Made by a program: the position numbers and the translations under genes. Under the pieces are notes generated by a model. That model searched no databases. It saw nothing but the letters and a program-made list of their open reading frames with translations, and was not told the origin of the DNA. A stretch of 64,000 nucleotides of DNA from Semisulcospira habei (taxonomy: Eukaryota; Mollusca; Gastropoda; Semisulcospiridae). The stretch spans positions 214,644,557 through 214,708,556 of the forward strand of contig BTPG01000004.1 in NCBI GenBank assembly GCA_036245525.1, given 5' to 3'. Positions 32,689 to 45,815 of the stretch are shown one piece after another (positions within the stretch are counted from its first letter, which is position 1; every line of letters begins with the position of its first letter).

Positions 32689-35475
32689 ATGGCATCTTCA
32701 TCCCTCTCTCTAAGTGTCGTGACGCAAGACCCCACCCTCGCCAATCCCTTTAAGAGAGAAAACCCGGTGCTAAAGGACACTGCGTGCGGCCAGCAAACGC
32801 GTTTCTACAGCAACGGCCCCAATGGCGTCATCACCCTCAAGCGCTGGCGAACTGCCCTCTACCACCGCTACGTCAACCTGCTCCAGGCAAGAGGCGGTTA
32901 CACTGTAGTCTGGAGGGACACAGACGCCAGAAATGAACCTGTAGAGTGTGGTGACTCCTACCTGGATTGTTCCAATCCTGACATTCCCGATGACTTGGGA
33001 AAAACATTCATACAAATCAGGGGGAGAGCAAAACCAAAAATCACCATCACCCTCTACTTCCACGTGCGTCGCAAGACTGGCGGCACCTGTCTCATTCAGG
33101 GACACAACAAGGACACGTGGGTCCTAAGCGAATATGACTCTTTGTGTACATTCGTACAACAGCTGAAAGACGGCTGCGCAGACCCTGCTGACAATGTCCC
33201 TGTTGACATGCCGCGTGACCAGTCATGCGATCCCACCATCTCCCCGATAGTATCATTCCCAGACACCCCTCCTCGGGCAATTTTGGACTCATCCCTCCCC
33301 TTAATCGGATTGGAGGCTGACGACTCTACCTCCCTATCGCCGATTGTTCAGTCCTGTAACCCTCGGAACAGCTCCGCTAATCTTGTCCCCGAGCCTCTGA
33401 CTGTGACCACTGTCAGCGCTGTGAGTGACATGACCAGTGACGGCCCGCCTACCCCGCCCTCCATCCCACACCCCTCCTCCAGCGGGCCACATCTACGGGA
33501 TGATCTCCACTCCACCTTCTCTGATCACTCTGATGTTCCTGCCAGTCAGTCCCTTGCCACTACCCCCTCCACACCCGAACCTGCCCCCTCCACACCAAGT
33601 CCTGTCAGCCATATTGTTACCCAAGTGGCGTCTACGGGTGACGTCACCACCGAGGACTTGACCTCGCCCGGGTTACCCGTCTCGTGCACTCAGGTGGATT
33701 CTGATTATAGCGAGCTGGTGGTGTCCGGTGTCCGAGACGAAAAGCCGCTTATCATCCTAAAGCTGCAGACCCAACTCTGCAACAGCCAGGCCGCCGTCGA
33801 GGCTCTCCATCAAGAGTTGTGTCAGCTGAGAACTGTCACTATGCTAAATATTAAGCAGATTGACAGTAAGGTGTGCGAGTCCGCGGTGAAGATGGCAAAT
33901 GACCTCCGGATGTTAGAGTCTTGTATGTGTGGCAAGATGTCCCACTTACATGATCAAATGACAAACATGGCAGAATTTCACTGTCTCGTCGACGACACTC
34001 TGCAAAGACTGAACTCTGAACAAGGGCTACCTCTGGCCTCTGGCCAAACCCCCCAACTACTAGTGTCAACAACGCCTGAAGGCTCTATGCCCGTAAACAG
34101 TGATACAATCATTAGTATGAAGCCTGTGTCCACTACAGCTGGTGATGTGATCCCAGTAAGGATTACCGTTCCTAAGAACAACCCTCCGAGTAGCCAGAAA
34201 GAGCAAGCCCCAGGGAGTGCGGTTATTACGGTCAACGTTGCCTCCCCTATCGCAGACAGCCACCGTGAGGGGAGCGGGCCGTCTCAGCCTGGCCAGCGGC
34301 AAGGGGGCGGTAATCGGATTGCCGGGAGCCAGCAGCAGCGCAAGGACTTTCTTCCGTGCGAGCGGGTCTTTGATCACAACGTAGAGGTAGACACAACCAC
34401 GCTCGTCATCGGGGACTCCGTCGTGCGAAACTTCAAGGGAGAGAAGATGACCATGTACCAGGGCGAAAAGGTACAGGTCATCTCAATATCCGGCCTGCAA
34501 ATCTCCCACTTGACTGACTGGCTCAAGCAGCAGCCGCAGTCACCCCGCGTCCAACTGGTCACCTTCCACGTAGGGGTGAACGATTGCAAGACGCATGAAA
34601 TCACCAGTCAGCAGTGGGAGAGACTGGTCACTTCTTGCAAAGGCGTGTTCCCCAAAGCAAGCATCCAGGCCTCATCCATCTTGCCTGCTGCCCAGGGGAA
34701 AAACTCTCGCCTTAACCAACGTATTTCCCCCTCCAACGCAAATCTGTGCCACGTGGCAAAGAAGATGCGCGCTATCTTTGTTGACAATGCGGGCGTGTTC
34801 CTAGCCCCAAGCGGTCTTCCCCGGAAGGCGCTGTACCGTGTGGACAACAAAGGCCGACTTGACCCCATTCATCCATCCCACGTGGGAACCCGGAGGCTTG
34901 CCGGCAATATCAAGTACGGTGGTCCAGCTGTCAACCAGGCTGATGCAATTACTCACCAGCACAGAAGCTCTCAGGCGACCACTAAGACGAAACTCTACTC
35001 AGAGGCCTTAGCTGGTGGTAGCTTGAATGTACAGAGTGGCACTTCCACTTCTGACACTATTGTATCCGGTTCTGCTGGTCCCACATCACCAGTACAACTA
35101 CCTCTACGCCAGGAGCCTCAACCACAGGACCATGAACAACTTCAACAGCAGGAGCAGCTGCAGCTACAACAGGCGCAGCAACAACATTTACAACAGGAGC
35201 AGCAACATCTACAACAGATGCCCTTCATGCCGGTTCCTGACTGGCAGCAACTCCAGTACCATCATCTGCTGCAAATACATACCAACTCTTCAACTGCAGC
35301 ACCCTGGCAACAACCACAGTACCCGGATGGTTGCCATGGTGTGTGGTCGAATCATCGCCCAGCAACCAGTGTATCTGCTTATCCGGTTAATAGTCTGCCA
35401 CCGTACCACCAGTTATGCCAGGTGCCCACAGCGAATGGTGCCAATGGATACGTCAGCTACTTACGCGGTTGGTAA
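32689..35475 (+). CDS. LINE B ORF1: nucleic acid-binding and SGNH esterase protein
   Basis: 928 codons, intact, ATG 32689 (MASSSLSLSVV). N-terminal domain at about residues 50-165 with LKRWRTALYHRYVNLL, DDLGKTFIQIRGR and GGTCLIQG; long Ser/Pro/Thr-rich linker to about 330; coiled-coil-like segment at about 345-450 (LKLQTQLCNSQAAVEALHQE). SGNH esterase at about 565-745: VIGDSVV with the serine near 575, FHVGVND near 625, DPIHPSH near 725. Gln-rich tail at about 810-860. Esterase-bearing ORF1 proteins are known from CR1/L2-type LINEs. The N-terminal domain is shared with LINE A and I cannot name it. Located 508 bases upstream of ORF2. Confidence 0.88.
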   Translation: MASSSLSLSVVTQDPTLANPFKRENPVLKDTACGQQTRFYSNGPNGVITLKRWRTALYHRYVNLLQARGGYTVVWRDTDARNEPVECGDSYLDCSNPDIPDDLGKTFIQIRGRAKPKITITLYFHVRRKTGGTCLIQGHNKDTWVLSEYDSLCTFVQQLKDGCADPADNVPVDMPRDQSCDPTISPIVSFPDTPPRAILDSSLPLIGLEADDSTSLSPIVQSCNPRNSSANLVPEPLTVTTVSAVSDMTSDGPPTPPSIPHPSSSGPHLRDDLHSTFSDHSDVPASQSLATTPSTPEPAPSTPSPVSHIVTQVASTGDVTTEDLTSPGLPVSCTQVDSDYSELVVSGVRDEKPLIILKLQTQLCNSQAAVEALHQELCQLRTVTMLNIKQIDSKVCESAVKMANDLRMLESCMCGKMSHLHDQMTNMAEFHCLVDDTLQRLNSEQGLPLASGQTPQLLVSTTPEGSMPVNSDTIISMKPVSTTAGDVIPVRITVPKNNPPSSQKEQAPGSAVITVNVASPIADSHREGSGPSQPGQRQGGGNRIAGSQQQRKDFLPCERVFDHNVEVDTTTLVIGDSVVRNFKGEKMTMYQGEKVQVISISGLQISHLTDWLKQQPQSPRVQLVTFHVGVNDCKTHEITSQQWERLVTSCKGVFPKASIQASSILPAAQGKNSRLNQRISPSNANLCHVAKKMRAIFVDNAGVFLAPSGLPRKALYRVDNKGRLDPIHPSHVGTRRLAGNIKYGGPAVNQADAITHQHRSSQATTKTKLYSEALAGGSLNVQSGTSTSDTIVSGSAGPTSPVQLPLRQEPQPQDHEQLQQQEQLQLQQAQQQHLQQEQQHLQQMPFMPVPDWQQLQYHHLLQIHTNSSTAAPWQQPQYPDGCHGVWSNHRPATSVSAYPVNSLPPYHQLCQVPTANGANGYVSYLRGW

Positions 35476-35982
35476 TTCAGTGTCGTGTGATCAGTGATCC
35501 TTCACCGTTGTGCTTCGCAGATTTCACCGTGGGTGTGTGAGGCAGTTCATTATTACGTCAGTGTTACGTGTGCTTCTTTATATACGGTTCTTCTGCGTTC
35601 GCTTGTGATTTATTCCAAAGCAGTGATTGACTGTGTGCCTCAAATTCTGTGATTTTCTCGCCTGGTTTGATTACCAAAGCTCCGCTAAGTTTTCATTGTG
35701 ACAGTACGGTTTCAAGTGTTCAGCCTACGATACTTCACATCGCAGGCTACACCATTTGTTCATTTATTTAGACAGCTTGCGCAGCATTAATACGTGGATA
35801 CACTATTAATCAAAAGCGATCTTCATTTGATAACGCTGTGTTGGACACCATTTGTGACGTTTTGATACGAGGTGCTATAACTTCAGCCGCGCTTTACTGC
35901 ATTGAAACTTTATTCCCTATTCTCTCTGTTTATATATTTTTTGTATTGTGTTGCACTTCATTTGGGAAAGTTAAAATTCAAC
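35476..35982 (+). other. LINE B spacer between ORF1 and ORF2
   Basis: 507 bases without a supported gene. ORF2 could be extended upstream to 35902, but that adds a hydrophobic stretch (SLFSLFIYFLYCVAL) absent from LINE A, so I start ORF2 at 35983. Confidence 0.6.
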
Positions 35983-38802
35983 ATGACCCATAATGCTCAG
36001 ACACACGGAAGCCTTCAAACTGGTCACTTGAACATCTACCATCTTTTTAACAAGGTGGCCGATTTGAATGTTTTTCTAAACTCGTCTGAACCATTCCACC
36101 TGTTTGGTCTTAGTGAGACGCGACTTAACTCCGACATAAGCGATGAAGCCGTTCACATACCTAACTTTAGCATCACTCGACGTGACCCTCGTGTACTTGG
36201 TCAGACTGGGCTTGCCGTTTACATCCATAACTCAGTCCAACATTTAGTAAAAAGGCGTGAGGACATAGAAACTCCGGAAGTTGAGTGCATTTGGTTGGAA
36301 TTTAGGGCTCCAAAAACTAAACCCGTCTTCATCGGCTTTTGTTATCGTAACCCATCAGCCAAGTTTGAATGGTACGACGATTTCTTGCATGCAGTAGAAA
36401 AAGTTGGCCTACCTAACTGTGATGCGTTGCTACTAGGCGACTTTAACATAGATATGTTAAAGCCCCATACCGCGTGGGATTGCATCACCACACAAACCGG
36501 CTTAGAACAATTAGTTTCGGCCCCTACTAGGATCACAAAAACAACCGCAACACTCATTGATCACATTTACACCAACCGTCCCCTTAGTGTGTTCAATGTT
36601 AGTGTTCCTGACCTCAGCATCAGTGATCACTTTCCTACTGTGTGTTCCTGGTCAACAAAACTGCCAGTGCATCGTAAGAACGGGCACACAACTATAACGT
36701 ACCGCTCATTTAAACAGTTTAATCAGTCTGCTTTTCTAGCAGACCTTGATCAAACACCATTTAATGTCGTTAATAACGAAACTGACCCTGAAAAGGCTCT
36801 GACTATTTGGTATCGACTCTTTACAAGAGTACTTAACAAACACGCCCCTTTACGGCAAAAGCGGGTAAAAAAACACACGTTACCGCCTTGGCTAACGCAA
36901 GGAATAATTGAAGCTATGAAATTGAGAAATGACTTAAGAAGACACAAGCTATTTAACGAATACAAAAAACAACGTAACCGTGTCAAGTCTATGGTACGCA
37001 GGGCTCAAAAGTCTCTCTTTGAACGAATGATTAAAGAAGACAGAGATACTGCCGCACTCTGGCGCGCAGTTAATCTCATCACCCGAGGTAACAGCAAGAA
37101 ATCGTCAGCCATTCCTTCTAGTATTACTGCAGACATCTTTAACAAACATTTTTTGTCTGTTGCCGAGTCAATCATACCCTCAAGCGGAAAAACGTCTTAC
37201 ACATGCCCGGAGTCCCTGCTTAACTTCTGTAAGCAGAAGACTAAGGACAAACCCCCCTTCTCTATACCGCCTCTAGCTGTGTATGAAGTAGGAAAACTGA
37301 TCGGGTCACTGAAAAACAAAAAATCATCGGGACCTGACGAGATCAGTCCTAAAATCCTGAAACTGTCCCTTCCCTATACAGTAGAATCGTTAACGTATAT
37401 TTATAACTTATGCATCCAACAAAATATATTTCCATCAGAACTGAAGCAAGCCAAGGTTATCCCTTTGCCTAAATCAAAAGATCTGTCTGATGTTAATAAC
37501 TATAGACCCATCTCAATATTATCCAGCCTTTCCAAACCTCTTGAAAGACACGTGCACAAACACCTTTATCAATATTTGGAGAGTCGTAGTCTATTGCACG
37601 TATTTCAGTCCGGCTTTCGCCCCAAGCATTCTTGCCACACGGCACTAACAAGACTTATTGATGCGTGGCTAGCATCCATAAATAACTCCCAAATAACTGG
37701 GTCGATCTTTATTGATTTTAAGAAAGCTTTTGACCTTGTAAATCATAACATTCTTTTGTCAAAACTTCAAGCATATCTTTGCAATGCAGGTGCTGTCTCA
37801 TTGTTCACTTCATATTTAAGCGGAAGGAAGCAAAGAGTACTGTTAAATGGATCCTACTCCTCGTATGGTCACGTCAAAAGCGGCGTGCCTCAGGGCTCTG
37901 TCCTCGGGCCATTGCTGTTCTGCATATTTATCAATGACCTTCCACTACATATTAGTTGCCGCGATATTTCTTGTGACATGTTTGCTGATGACTGCACACT
38001 ACACACTCCTCACAAAAATGTAGCTGCAATTAACACGCGTCTGCAGGAAAGCCTGCGCGAGGTCACCGACTGGTGTCATTCCAACTCCATGTCCCTGAAT
38101 CCGTCAAAAACAGAATGCATGGTTATAACCACACGTCAAAAGCACCAGCTATGCCCGCTCTCTCTTAGTCTGTCTATAAACGGCAGCCCAATTGAGCAAG
38201 TATCACACCACCGCCTCTTGGGGGTCACTATAGATGATCAGCTTAAATGGCAACTGCATATTAATAATGTGTGCAAAAGAGTTTCCAGAAGCCTGTATAT
38301 GTTGTCAAAATTGAAAACAATTACTGACACAGATACGCGTCTTCTTTTCTACAATGCTCATGTCAAGTCGCACATAGACTATGCATCAACAGTGTGGGAT
38401 GGTTCTAGTGATGTACATTTGAAGAGGCTGAACTCCCTACATAGGAGAGCTGCTAAGCTTATATTTCCCGATCCCGAACTCTCAACTGACGAAAAGCTTA
38501 AAACTTTAAAAATTCTCCCTCTATCCCAGCACTTTCAGTTCAATAAAGGTGTATTGATGTACAAGCTGTACAAGCAATCATGTCCACTGTACTTGAGTTC
38601 TTTTTTCTCAAAACGGACATCTGTAGCTTCTAGACATGGACAACAATTCAAAGTACCCCTGCCGCGTATTGATTTATTCAAAACCAGCTTGTCATTCTCG
38701 GGAAGTTCATTCTGGAATTCTATTCCTGCAGAAATTAGAAACGCAAAGACGCTCACCTCATATAGGGACAGCCTCTTCAAACACCTAGAATCTCTGACGT
38801 AA
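35983..38802 (+). CDS. LINE B ORF2: APE endonuclease and reverse transcriptase
   Basis: 939 codons from ATG 35983 (MTHNAQTHGSLQ), intact. Endonuclease motifs: HLNIYHLFNK, FGLSETRLN, LLLGDFNID and LSISDHFPT. Reverse transcriptase: SSGPDEISPKIL, SIFIDFKKAFD (motif A), SGVPQGSVLGPLLF (motif B), MFADDCTLHT (motif C). After RT come HIDYASTVWDGSSDVH and a C-terminal LPRIDLFKTSLSFSGSSFWN that recurs in the LINE fragment near 63.8 kb. No RNase H domain is seen, consistent with the CR1/L2 group. It provides target nicking and target-primed reverse transcription for LINE B. Confidence 0.92.
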   Translation: MTHNAQTHGSLQTGHLNIYHLFNKVADLNVFLNSSEPFHLFGLSETRLNSDISDEAVHIPNFSITRRDPRVLGQTGLAVYIHNSVQHLVKRREDIETPEVECIWLEFRAPKTKPVFIGFCYRNPSAKFEWYDDFLHAVEKVGLPNCDALLLGDFNIDMLKPHTAWDCITTQTGLEQLVSAPTRITKTTATLIDHIYTNRPLSVFNVSVPDLSISDHFPTVCSWSTKLPVHRKNGHTTITYRSFKQFNQSAFLADLDQTPFNVVNNETDPEKALTIWYRLFTRVLNKHAPLRQKRVKKHTLPPWLTQGIIEAMKLRNDLRRHKLFNEYKKQRNRVKSMVRRAQKSLFERMIKEDRDTAALWRAVNLITRGNSKKSSAIPSSITADIFNKHFLSVAESIIPSSGKTSYTCPESLLNFCKQKTKDKPPFSIPPLAVYEVGKLIGSLKNKKSSGPDEISPKILKLSLPYTVESLTYIYNLCIQQNIFPSELKQAKVIPLPKSKDLSDVNNYRPISILSSLSKPLERHVHKHLYQYLESRSLLHVFQSGFRPKHSCHTALTRLIDAWLASINNSQITGSIFIDFKKAFDLVNHNILLSKLQAYLCNAGAVSLFTSYLSGRKQRVLLNGSYSSYGHVKSGVPQGSVLGPLLFCIFINDLPLHISCRDISCDMFADDCTLHTPHKNVAAINTRLQESLREVTDWCHSNSMSLNPSKTECMVITTRQKHQLCPLSLSLSINGSPIEQVSHHRLLGVTIDDQLKWQLHINNVCKRVSRSLYMLSKLKTITDTDTRLLFYNAHVKSHIDYASTVWDGSSDVHLKRLNSLHRRAAKLIFPDPELSTDEKLKTLKILPLSQHFQFNKGVLMYKLYKQSCPLYLSSFFSKRTSVASRHGQQFKVPLPRIDLFKTSLSFSGSSFWNSIPAEIRNAKTLTSYRDSLFKHLESLT

Positions 38803-40260
<1,458 letters not shown>

Positions 40261-40435
40261 ACAGGAAGTGGTCTGTCGTTTTCCGAGAGTTTTGCAAGCT
40301 CGGGATACGCAGTTGCCAACTCCGTCAACTGAGTTACAAACCGATTTGACCCACTTAGGGGCAGGGCCCAAGCTGGGCCCTGTACAGTCTTTTAAAAACA
40401 CGCGCTGGGCGGATTTTTCTCATTGCACCTCAGCT
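40261..40435 (-). repeat. Right inverted repeat of the TTAA element
   Basis: Reverse complement begins AGCTGAGGTGCAATGAG and shares blocks with 23510-23701. Followed by the TTAA duplication at 40436-40439. Confidence 0.78.
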
Positions 40436-41382
40436 TTAAGTACAGTTTGTATGTCATCAGCTGATCTACAATGTAGGATGTGTTTGTGCGCTACTGAAAT
40501 AGAGGAGAATCTTTGTAAACATCTTTTACAAACTTCTTGTTTACCATTGTGTTTTGTTGTATGTCCATGAATTAGATGTGACATATTTCTGATAATTGTG
40601 TAGTGAAAGTTATTGTTATCACCGGTAGGACCGATTAGCAACATGTCAACATGCTTACCTTCTGACTGACCATATGTTGGAGCCAGAGGTGATACTCTAA
40701 TTGGCTGTAACTTGTCAACAGACACATTATCCCACACATACACATTTACAGATATACCAGGATTTAGTTTTTCAAACAAATCTATGTCTTCTATTTTAAC
40801 AGGGAACTCAATGCCACTAAAGTTGAGTTCATTTACAAATTTGATGTAGTTAGATACACGTTCAGGTTTTGATTTTACAAAGTGTAGTTTAGCAAGCACA
40901 CACCACATGAAACAATAGTTGTCATTGTTCTGTATGTTAACAACAGCCTTTTTGTTTGCAACCTCTGTTGGCAGTGGCAACCATGATTTGCCTAATATAG
41001 GATGATACCTTGACTGCTTTAGTTGTAGTTCATGTACATGTCCTTCGTGCCAACCAGACCCCTTCATTCTTGCACTGTCAATTGCCTGGAGGAAGTCAGG
41101 TAATAGTCTGTCTCTAAACACGTTCTCCAATTCCTTTCTTGTGTTAACTGTGTGTTGTCTTGTTGATATATACGATACAATCACTTCACCGTCTACTCTA
41201 GTAAATTCTATTTTGGCAACAATCTGAATTTTCACACTGCCTGTAAGAAGATTTTGTTGTATTACAGAAAAAGAGTTTTCTATTGACTCATAGACATTAT
41301 TAGTATTAGATATAGGTAAGTCTGTTGTGTGAAACACGTTTCTTAAGCTTGATGAGCCAGGGTTTTGAACATTGTCCGTCAT
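40436..41382 (-). pseudogene. polB: Polinton family B DNA polymerase, 5' part
   Basis: Start at ATG 41382 after CAAATAAAAATG. About 315 codons of the N-terminal domain that precedes the exonuclease in Polinton polymerases: SRYHPILGKSWLPLP, KKAVVNIQNNDNYCFMW, ELNFSGIEFPV, HVDMLLIG, and a zinc finger near the end (CKRCLQRFSSISVAHKHILHC). The next codons are cut at TTAA 40436-40439 by the 16.9-kb insert. The open frame runs on for a few foreign codons to 40420. The rest of the gene is at 20467-23505. The N-terminal region of these polymerases has been suggested to include the terminal-protein role; here that is only family knowledge. Confidence 0.9.
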
Positions 41383-41418
41383 TTTTATTTGTCCGACAAA
41401 ATAATAAATGAAAAAATA

Positions 41419-41766
41419 TTACCGCTGGCTCACCTTGTGTAATATTACTTTATTAACTGTAACACTGTCAATATAAACATTTAGTTTGCGTAGTTGTTTA
41501 AATATGCTATAACAAACTTCCCCTAACCAACCATAGTTGGTATCATCAACTTTAAAAGTAGGTGTCTTTAAATCAACTGTCATGCGCTCCACACCTGGAT
41601 GCTCATCAACATAATCCAAAGTCACACTGTATGTAGCATATATTTCTGATGGTGCTGAAAGGCTTATGTAAGTCTGTTTGGGTGATGTTATTAGGTCAGT
41701 AAAGTGCATAACATCTTTGAAGCAGTGTGAGATATCAAGCACTTGTATGATTTGTCCGTCTGTCAT
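41419..41766 (-). CDS. Polinton small protein of unknown function
   Basis: 115 codons from ATG 41766 (MTDGQIIQVLDIS) after GTCTAATAAAAATG, the same start context and Met-Thr-Asp beginning as the polymerase gene next door (36 bases downstream). An upstream in-frame ATG at 41802 would add a hydrophobic dozen residues and lacks the motif. No domain recognised. The C-terminal part (YGWLGEVCYSIFKQLRKLNV) is amphipathic. Intact frame. Probably co-expressed with the polymerase. Confidence 0.6.
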   Translation of the reverse strand: MTDGQIIQVLDISHCFKDVMHFTDLITSPKQTYISLSAPSEIYATYSVTLDYVDEHPGVERMTVDLKTPTFKVDDTNYGWLGEVCYSIFKQLRKLNVYIDSVTVNKVILHKVSQR

Positions 41767-41802
41767 TTTTATTAGACAAACAAAAGAATAAATTGTTATC
41801 AA

Positions 41803-42528
41803 GCAAAATCATGTTTTCTAGGAAATTACACTGAACAGTAACTTTTTACGTTTGCACCACTCCAGCAATATTGTCAGTAACGTTTTACGTTTACACTGTG
41901 TTACCGCTTCTATGTGAGCTAAATAGATTTATATTCAAACCACAGATACACTCACTCAGGGATAAAACACTATGTATTTCCTGCTCATGGTCAATGTCAT
42001 AAGGGGCATAATCACTTGAAAGATTCAACCACTATACATAGTTGTCTCCCATAGACTATATATGACATACCCCAAGAAGACCTTGGCGGACTTAAATCAC
42101 ATGAGTCACAGATTTGTGAGTGGGTGTGTTTGCAATGAGGCAAGTTCCTGAGAATATTCATTGAGGATATTGTTCCTGTATGTGTGTAGCGAGGATAGTG
42201 ATTTCAGGTATGTACACTTGTAGGCTTAGCTCAGTGACATGTCTCGTGTGTGTGTGTGTGTCATTGGATTATGCAGAGATTCAGAAATCTTTACAGTTGA
42301 CTCAAACCCAATAAAAACAGTGTCTCTTTGAGAATCTCGCCCTGCTCATAAGAATCTGTGATCGAGTGGGCTACTGAAAATGTAAGCCTCTTGTACAATA
42401 AAACATGTGTTTTTTATGTTCTCATAGAAGAGATTCAGTAGAGCAGACGACTCATTGCGTCACTCAGCTACAAGCTGTGTATAGTATTGCCGTACACTAG
42501 CGTCTGGTGTTTTTGTGTATACATGTTC

Positions 42529-42560
<32 letters not shown>

Positions 42561-44117
42561 TGTGTGTGTGCATGTGCGTGTGTGTGTATATGTGTGTGTG
42601 AGAGAGAGACCACCAGACATGAGTACAATGTACACTTGTACATTTGTACATTGTACATTTATGAAAGGCCTTTGACGGCTGAGAGCCTTTCAAAAGCACA
42701 GTCTCGTCGCGGCTCGTGTCTGAATTGAAAAGGAATGAAAAGCGTCCCCTGCTATTCAATATCGGTGCGAGGTCTTTAACCGTGACATCAGCTGTTAGAT
42801 TAGACTCAGGCTTACGGTACAATTATACTGACATGAGTGTCTGTAAGTGTGTGTGTAAGTGAGTGTGTCTGTTTGTTTATGCGTCTGTTTGTTTGTTTGT
42901 TTGTTTGTGCGTGCATGTGCGTGCGTGTGTGCGTGCGTGCGTGTGTGTGACTAGATTGATTTCAGTGCTAACAGGCAGGTGTTCGTGACTCATTGCTAGT
43001 AAACAAGATGACAGCTTTTCTATGTTAAATGTACACTGGATTAAAGAGACAGGAACGTAATAGCACATCTATATAAATTTTTAAATCAGACCTCTTTCTC
43101 TATGTGAGGTGGCTATGAAGACATGTATGTTAATGTATAAATGCGTCACTTCTGTTCCTAGCAACATGAGCAACAGTCAGGACAGACCATTCAGCAGACA
43201 ATAGTCGTCACTTGGCACAATTCACGTTAACGAGACCCAATTTTCAGGTAGTCCTAGGGAGTGCGGGAGTGTATTGGTAGGCCATGCCATGGCTTGTAAC
43301 AAATGTTTATAGTCAAGACTCACAGACTACTCATAAAGAAAAAACCCAGAACTACAGCTAACTGAAAGGCTGTAAAAAAAAGGGGGGCTCTTGAGGATCT
43401 GTTGTTTATGCCAGTGTCTGTATAAAGGAGGGTATGATTTAAAAGGAACGTGTCTCTTTCACCCTGAAAAGCTTTACACCCACCAGTCTAAACATGACTA
43501 GCTGTCTCAGCATAACACACCAGAGCGTGAAATTAAATAAGAGTTATTATCACCTCACAGGCGGTATTACAGTGACATGTTGTTTGTCTTGTTGTTGTTT
43601 GTGTCGCGGTATCATATATGGTGAGTTTGTTTAGGAAGTGTGTCTGTGTGTATGTATGTATGCCTGTGTATATAACTTGTATGGCAATCTGGCACTGCCC
43701 TTGAATTATCTTAGTCTGCAACTGGCGTGCCTGTGTGTGTGTGCGTGTATGTTTGGCTTTTGTTATGTTCAGAGCCATGCTTACACAGGACCAATTGAAT
43801 AGAGTTTGCAGAGCGGTCCCCCTGTGAACTTGCCTGCACTACGCATTTCTAAAGATCTTTTCATGTGTGACGTGTATGGGCGTGGTGCAAGAGTAGTAAA
43901 CCTAACCGGTTTTTGAGAAATGTATCTGACTGAGAAAATTGCTTTCCTGAGAAATCAAATCTGACAGTATTGGGAGACAATAAAGAGTAATTCTCTAATT
44001 ATTGAGGTGTGTAATGTCATTATTATATTTAACGGTGTACTGACAGAATATAGTTTGATTTGAGAGAAACGATCGTGTAGACGTTAATGACCGTAATTAG
44101 TAATTAATTAAGGTGTT
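41803..44117. other. 2.3-kb gene-free right arm of the Polinton
   Basis: AT-rich sequence with several (GT)n, GTGCGT and TTTG tracts (42539-42610, 42840-42950, 43640-43760) and no supported open frame. In many Polintons a further gene such as the capsid protease would be expected somewhere; I see none here. It may contain decayed insertions. Confidence 0.55.
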
Positions 44118-44336
44118 TACAGAGACAATAGTTATAGAGAGAGACAATAAGAGAGAACTAATGTATCAAATTTCAATAAGGCCGCACTAATGATGGTCGC
44201 CACGTTTTCAAAAATCAACAGGGTTGATTTAGTGATTAATGGGGGGTCATGGCGGATCATCTCAATAAAGGCGAGATTTAATGATGGGTGCGGCCTTACT
44301 GAAATTTGATTCTTAGTTCTCTCTTATTGTCTCTCT
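44118..44336. repeat. Right terminal inverted repeat of the Polinton, itself a hairpin
   Basis: Inverted relative to 6097-6330. Inside it, 44136-44187 pairs with 44288-44336 (only a few mismatches and one indel over about 50 bases), leaving a loop of about 100 bases. The stem sequence (AGAGAGAACTAA, ATCAAATTTCA, TAAGGCCGCAC) is clearly different from the left stem (GGAGACCCGTAAGA, AATAAAGCCACATCAGTCA), although both stems are self-complementary. Confidence 0.85.
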
Positions 44337-44342
44337 CTCAAG
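44337..44342. repeat. Polinton target-site duplication, right copy (CTCAAG)
   Basis: Matches the left copy at 6091-6096 and marks the end of the element. Confidence 0.8.
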
Positions 44343-45815
44343 AGTAGTTACTACGTGCTATTCTGTCATGGAGGACGGACGTATGTTGGATACATTATCC
44401 GTATTCCAAGACTGAAACCGAGATTTCAGGTACGTTTTTATATGTATTATCGACAGCTAGTGTGTTAAAGGTACGTTAGTAAGATTTAGTTCGGTTGAGT
44501 AGCGTGGATTTAGTGCTTTTATGTAGGTTTAGAATTTGTTGAGATAACCGGGATTTTTCTATATAGTTATTTACCAGGATGGATAACTAAGGAATGTGAT
44601 GCGTGTACGCCTAGATTGTTTACGAAGGTAGTACGTGGGTGTGTTATGTATAATCTTTTCCTATGTACGAACCAGAGTATGGCGCATCCATCATGTTATA
44701 GTCTTTTTCCGTGTAGTGACTGAGTTATGATGTGTTGCGAATCTGTTTTATGAAGCACGAGCGTGTGAATGACCGTGTAGATTTATTTGTATCAACCAGG
44801 TTACGTAATGTACCACATACCATCCCAAATGTGTGTGTTAAGCAAGTGTTATGACATTATAACTTTATTGTTCAGAGTTCTTGTGAGGAGCGAGGGACTT
44901 GACGCAGAGACATCAAAGTCAACAGAGGCTGCCGCTGGAGGAACGTGTCGAGAGGACATCTACAGCAGGGGGAGCGAGAGACTTGTTGCCGAGCCATCAA
45001 AGTCAACAGAGGTTGCGCTAGAGGAGTGTGTCGAGAGGACATCCACTGCTCGGGGAGCGTGGGACAGCTTCAGGAGCGCGAGACGCAAGAAACTACACGC
45101 CTAAACGTGGAGAAACGTGCGAACTATACAGAACGATAACACCAGTTGAACAGGCCGAATAGTGAGGACAGCTTACCTAGCCTGGCTTTTATTATATTGT
45201 GTGGAAGTGAGTGTGACGTGTTAGTTGTGAGAATTGCGTATTTTGTGAAGAGTATGTTTTTGTTAGTTAGGATTATACATTGGGCACATAAAAAATGATG
45301 TTTTGCGTTTATACTGCACGAATGCGGCCGACTGAGAGTTAGGGTTGTTTGTGTATGTGCCCGTCGCGCTTGTGAGTCTGTGCGTGCGACCGTTGAAAGT
45401 CTGAGTGTGTTACAGCCGTTTGTGGTAGTATCTGCCCTTGCCTAAAATTGACCCCAATGCGCTCAGTCTCTGTCGCTCGAAGTTTGATTTAGGACAGTCT
45501 CTATCTTTCATATGAAATCTTTGAACGTATTGTGCAAATGGTGGGAAAATGCATGCAATCTCAAATAGAAGAGACTATGTGGGTATGGATCATCCCATCT
45601 TGTTTGGGTCTTATTAGGGATAGAGTTAAAGCAGACCTTTAAAACATGAACAGATAAATATTCACCTCGCAGTGTTCCTGCAGCTGTATTTGTTTGATCT
45701 GAGATGCACCATTTGATGAGTCTCATGACAAAATGTCGAAGTGCAACAAAAGACCATGACATGTCAACTCCTATGACTGTGTAGCGCACCTGCAATGGGC
45801 CACCGTGTATGCCAA

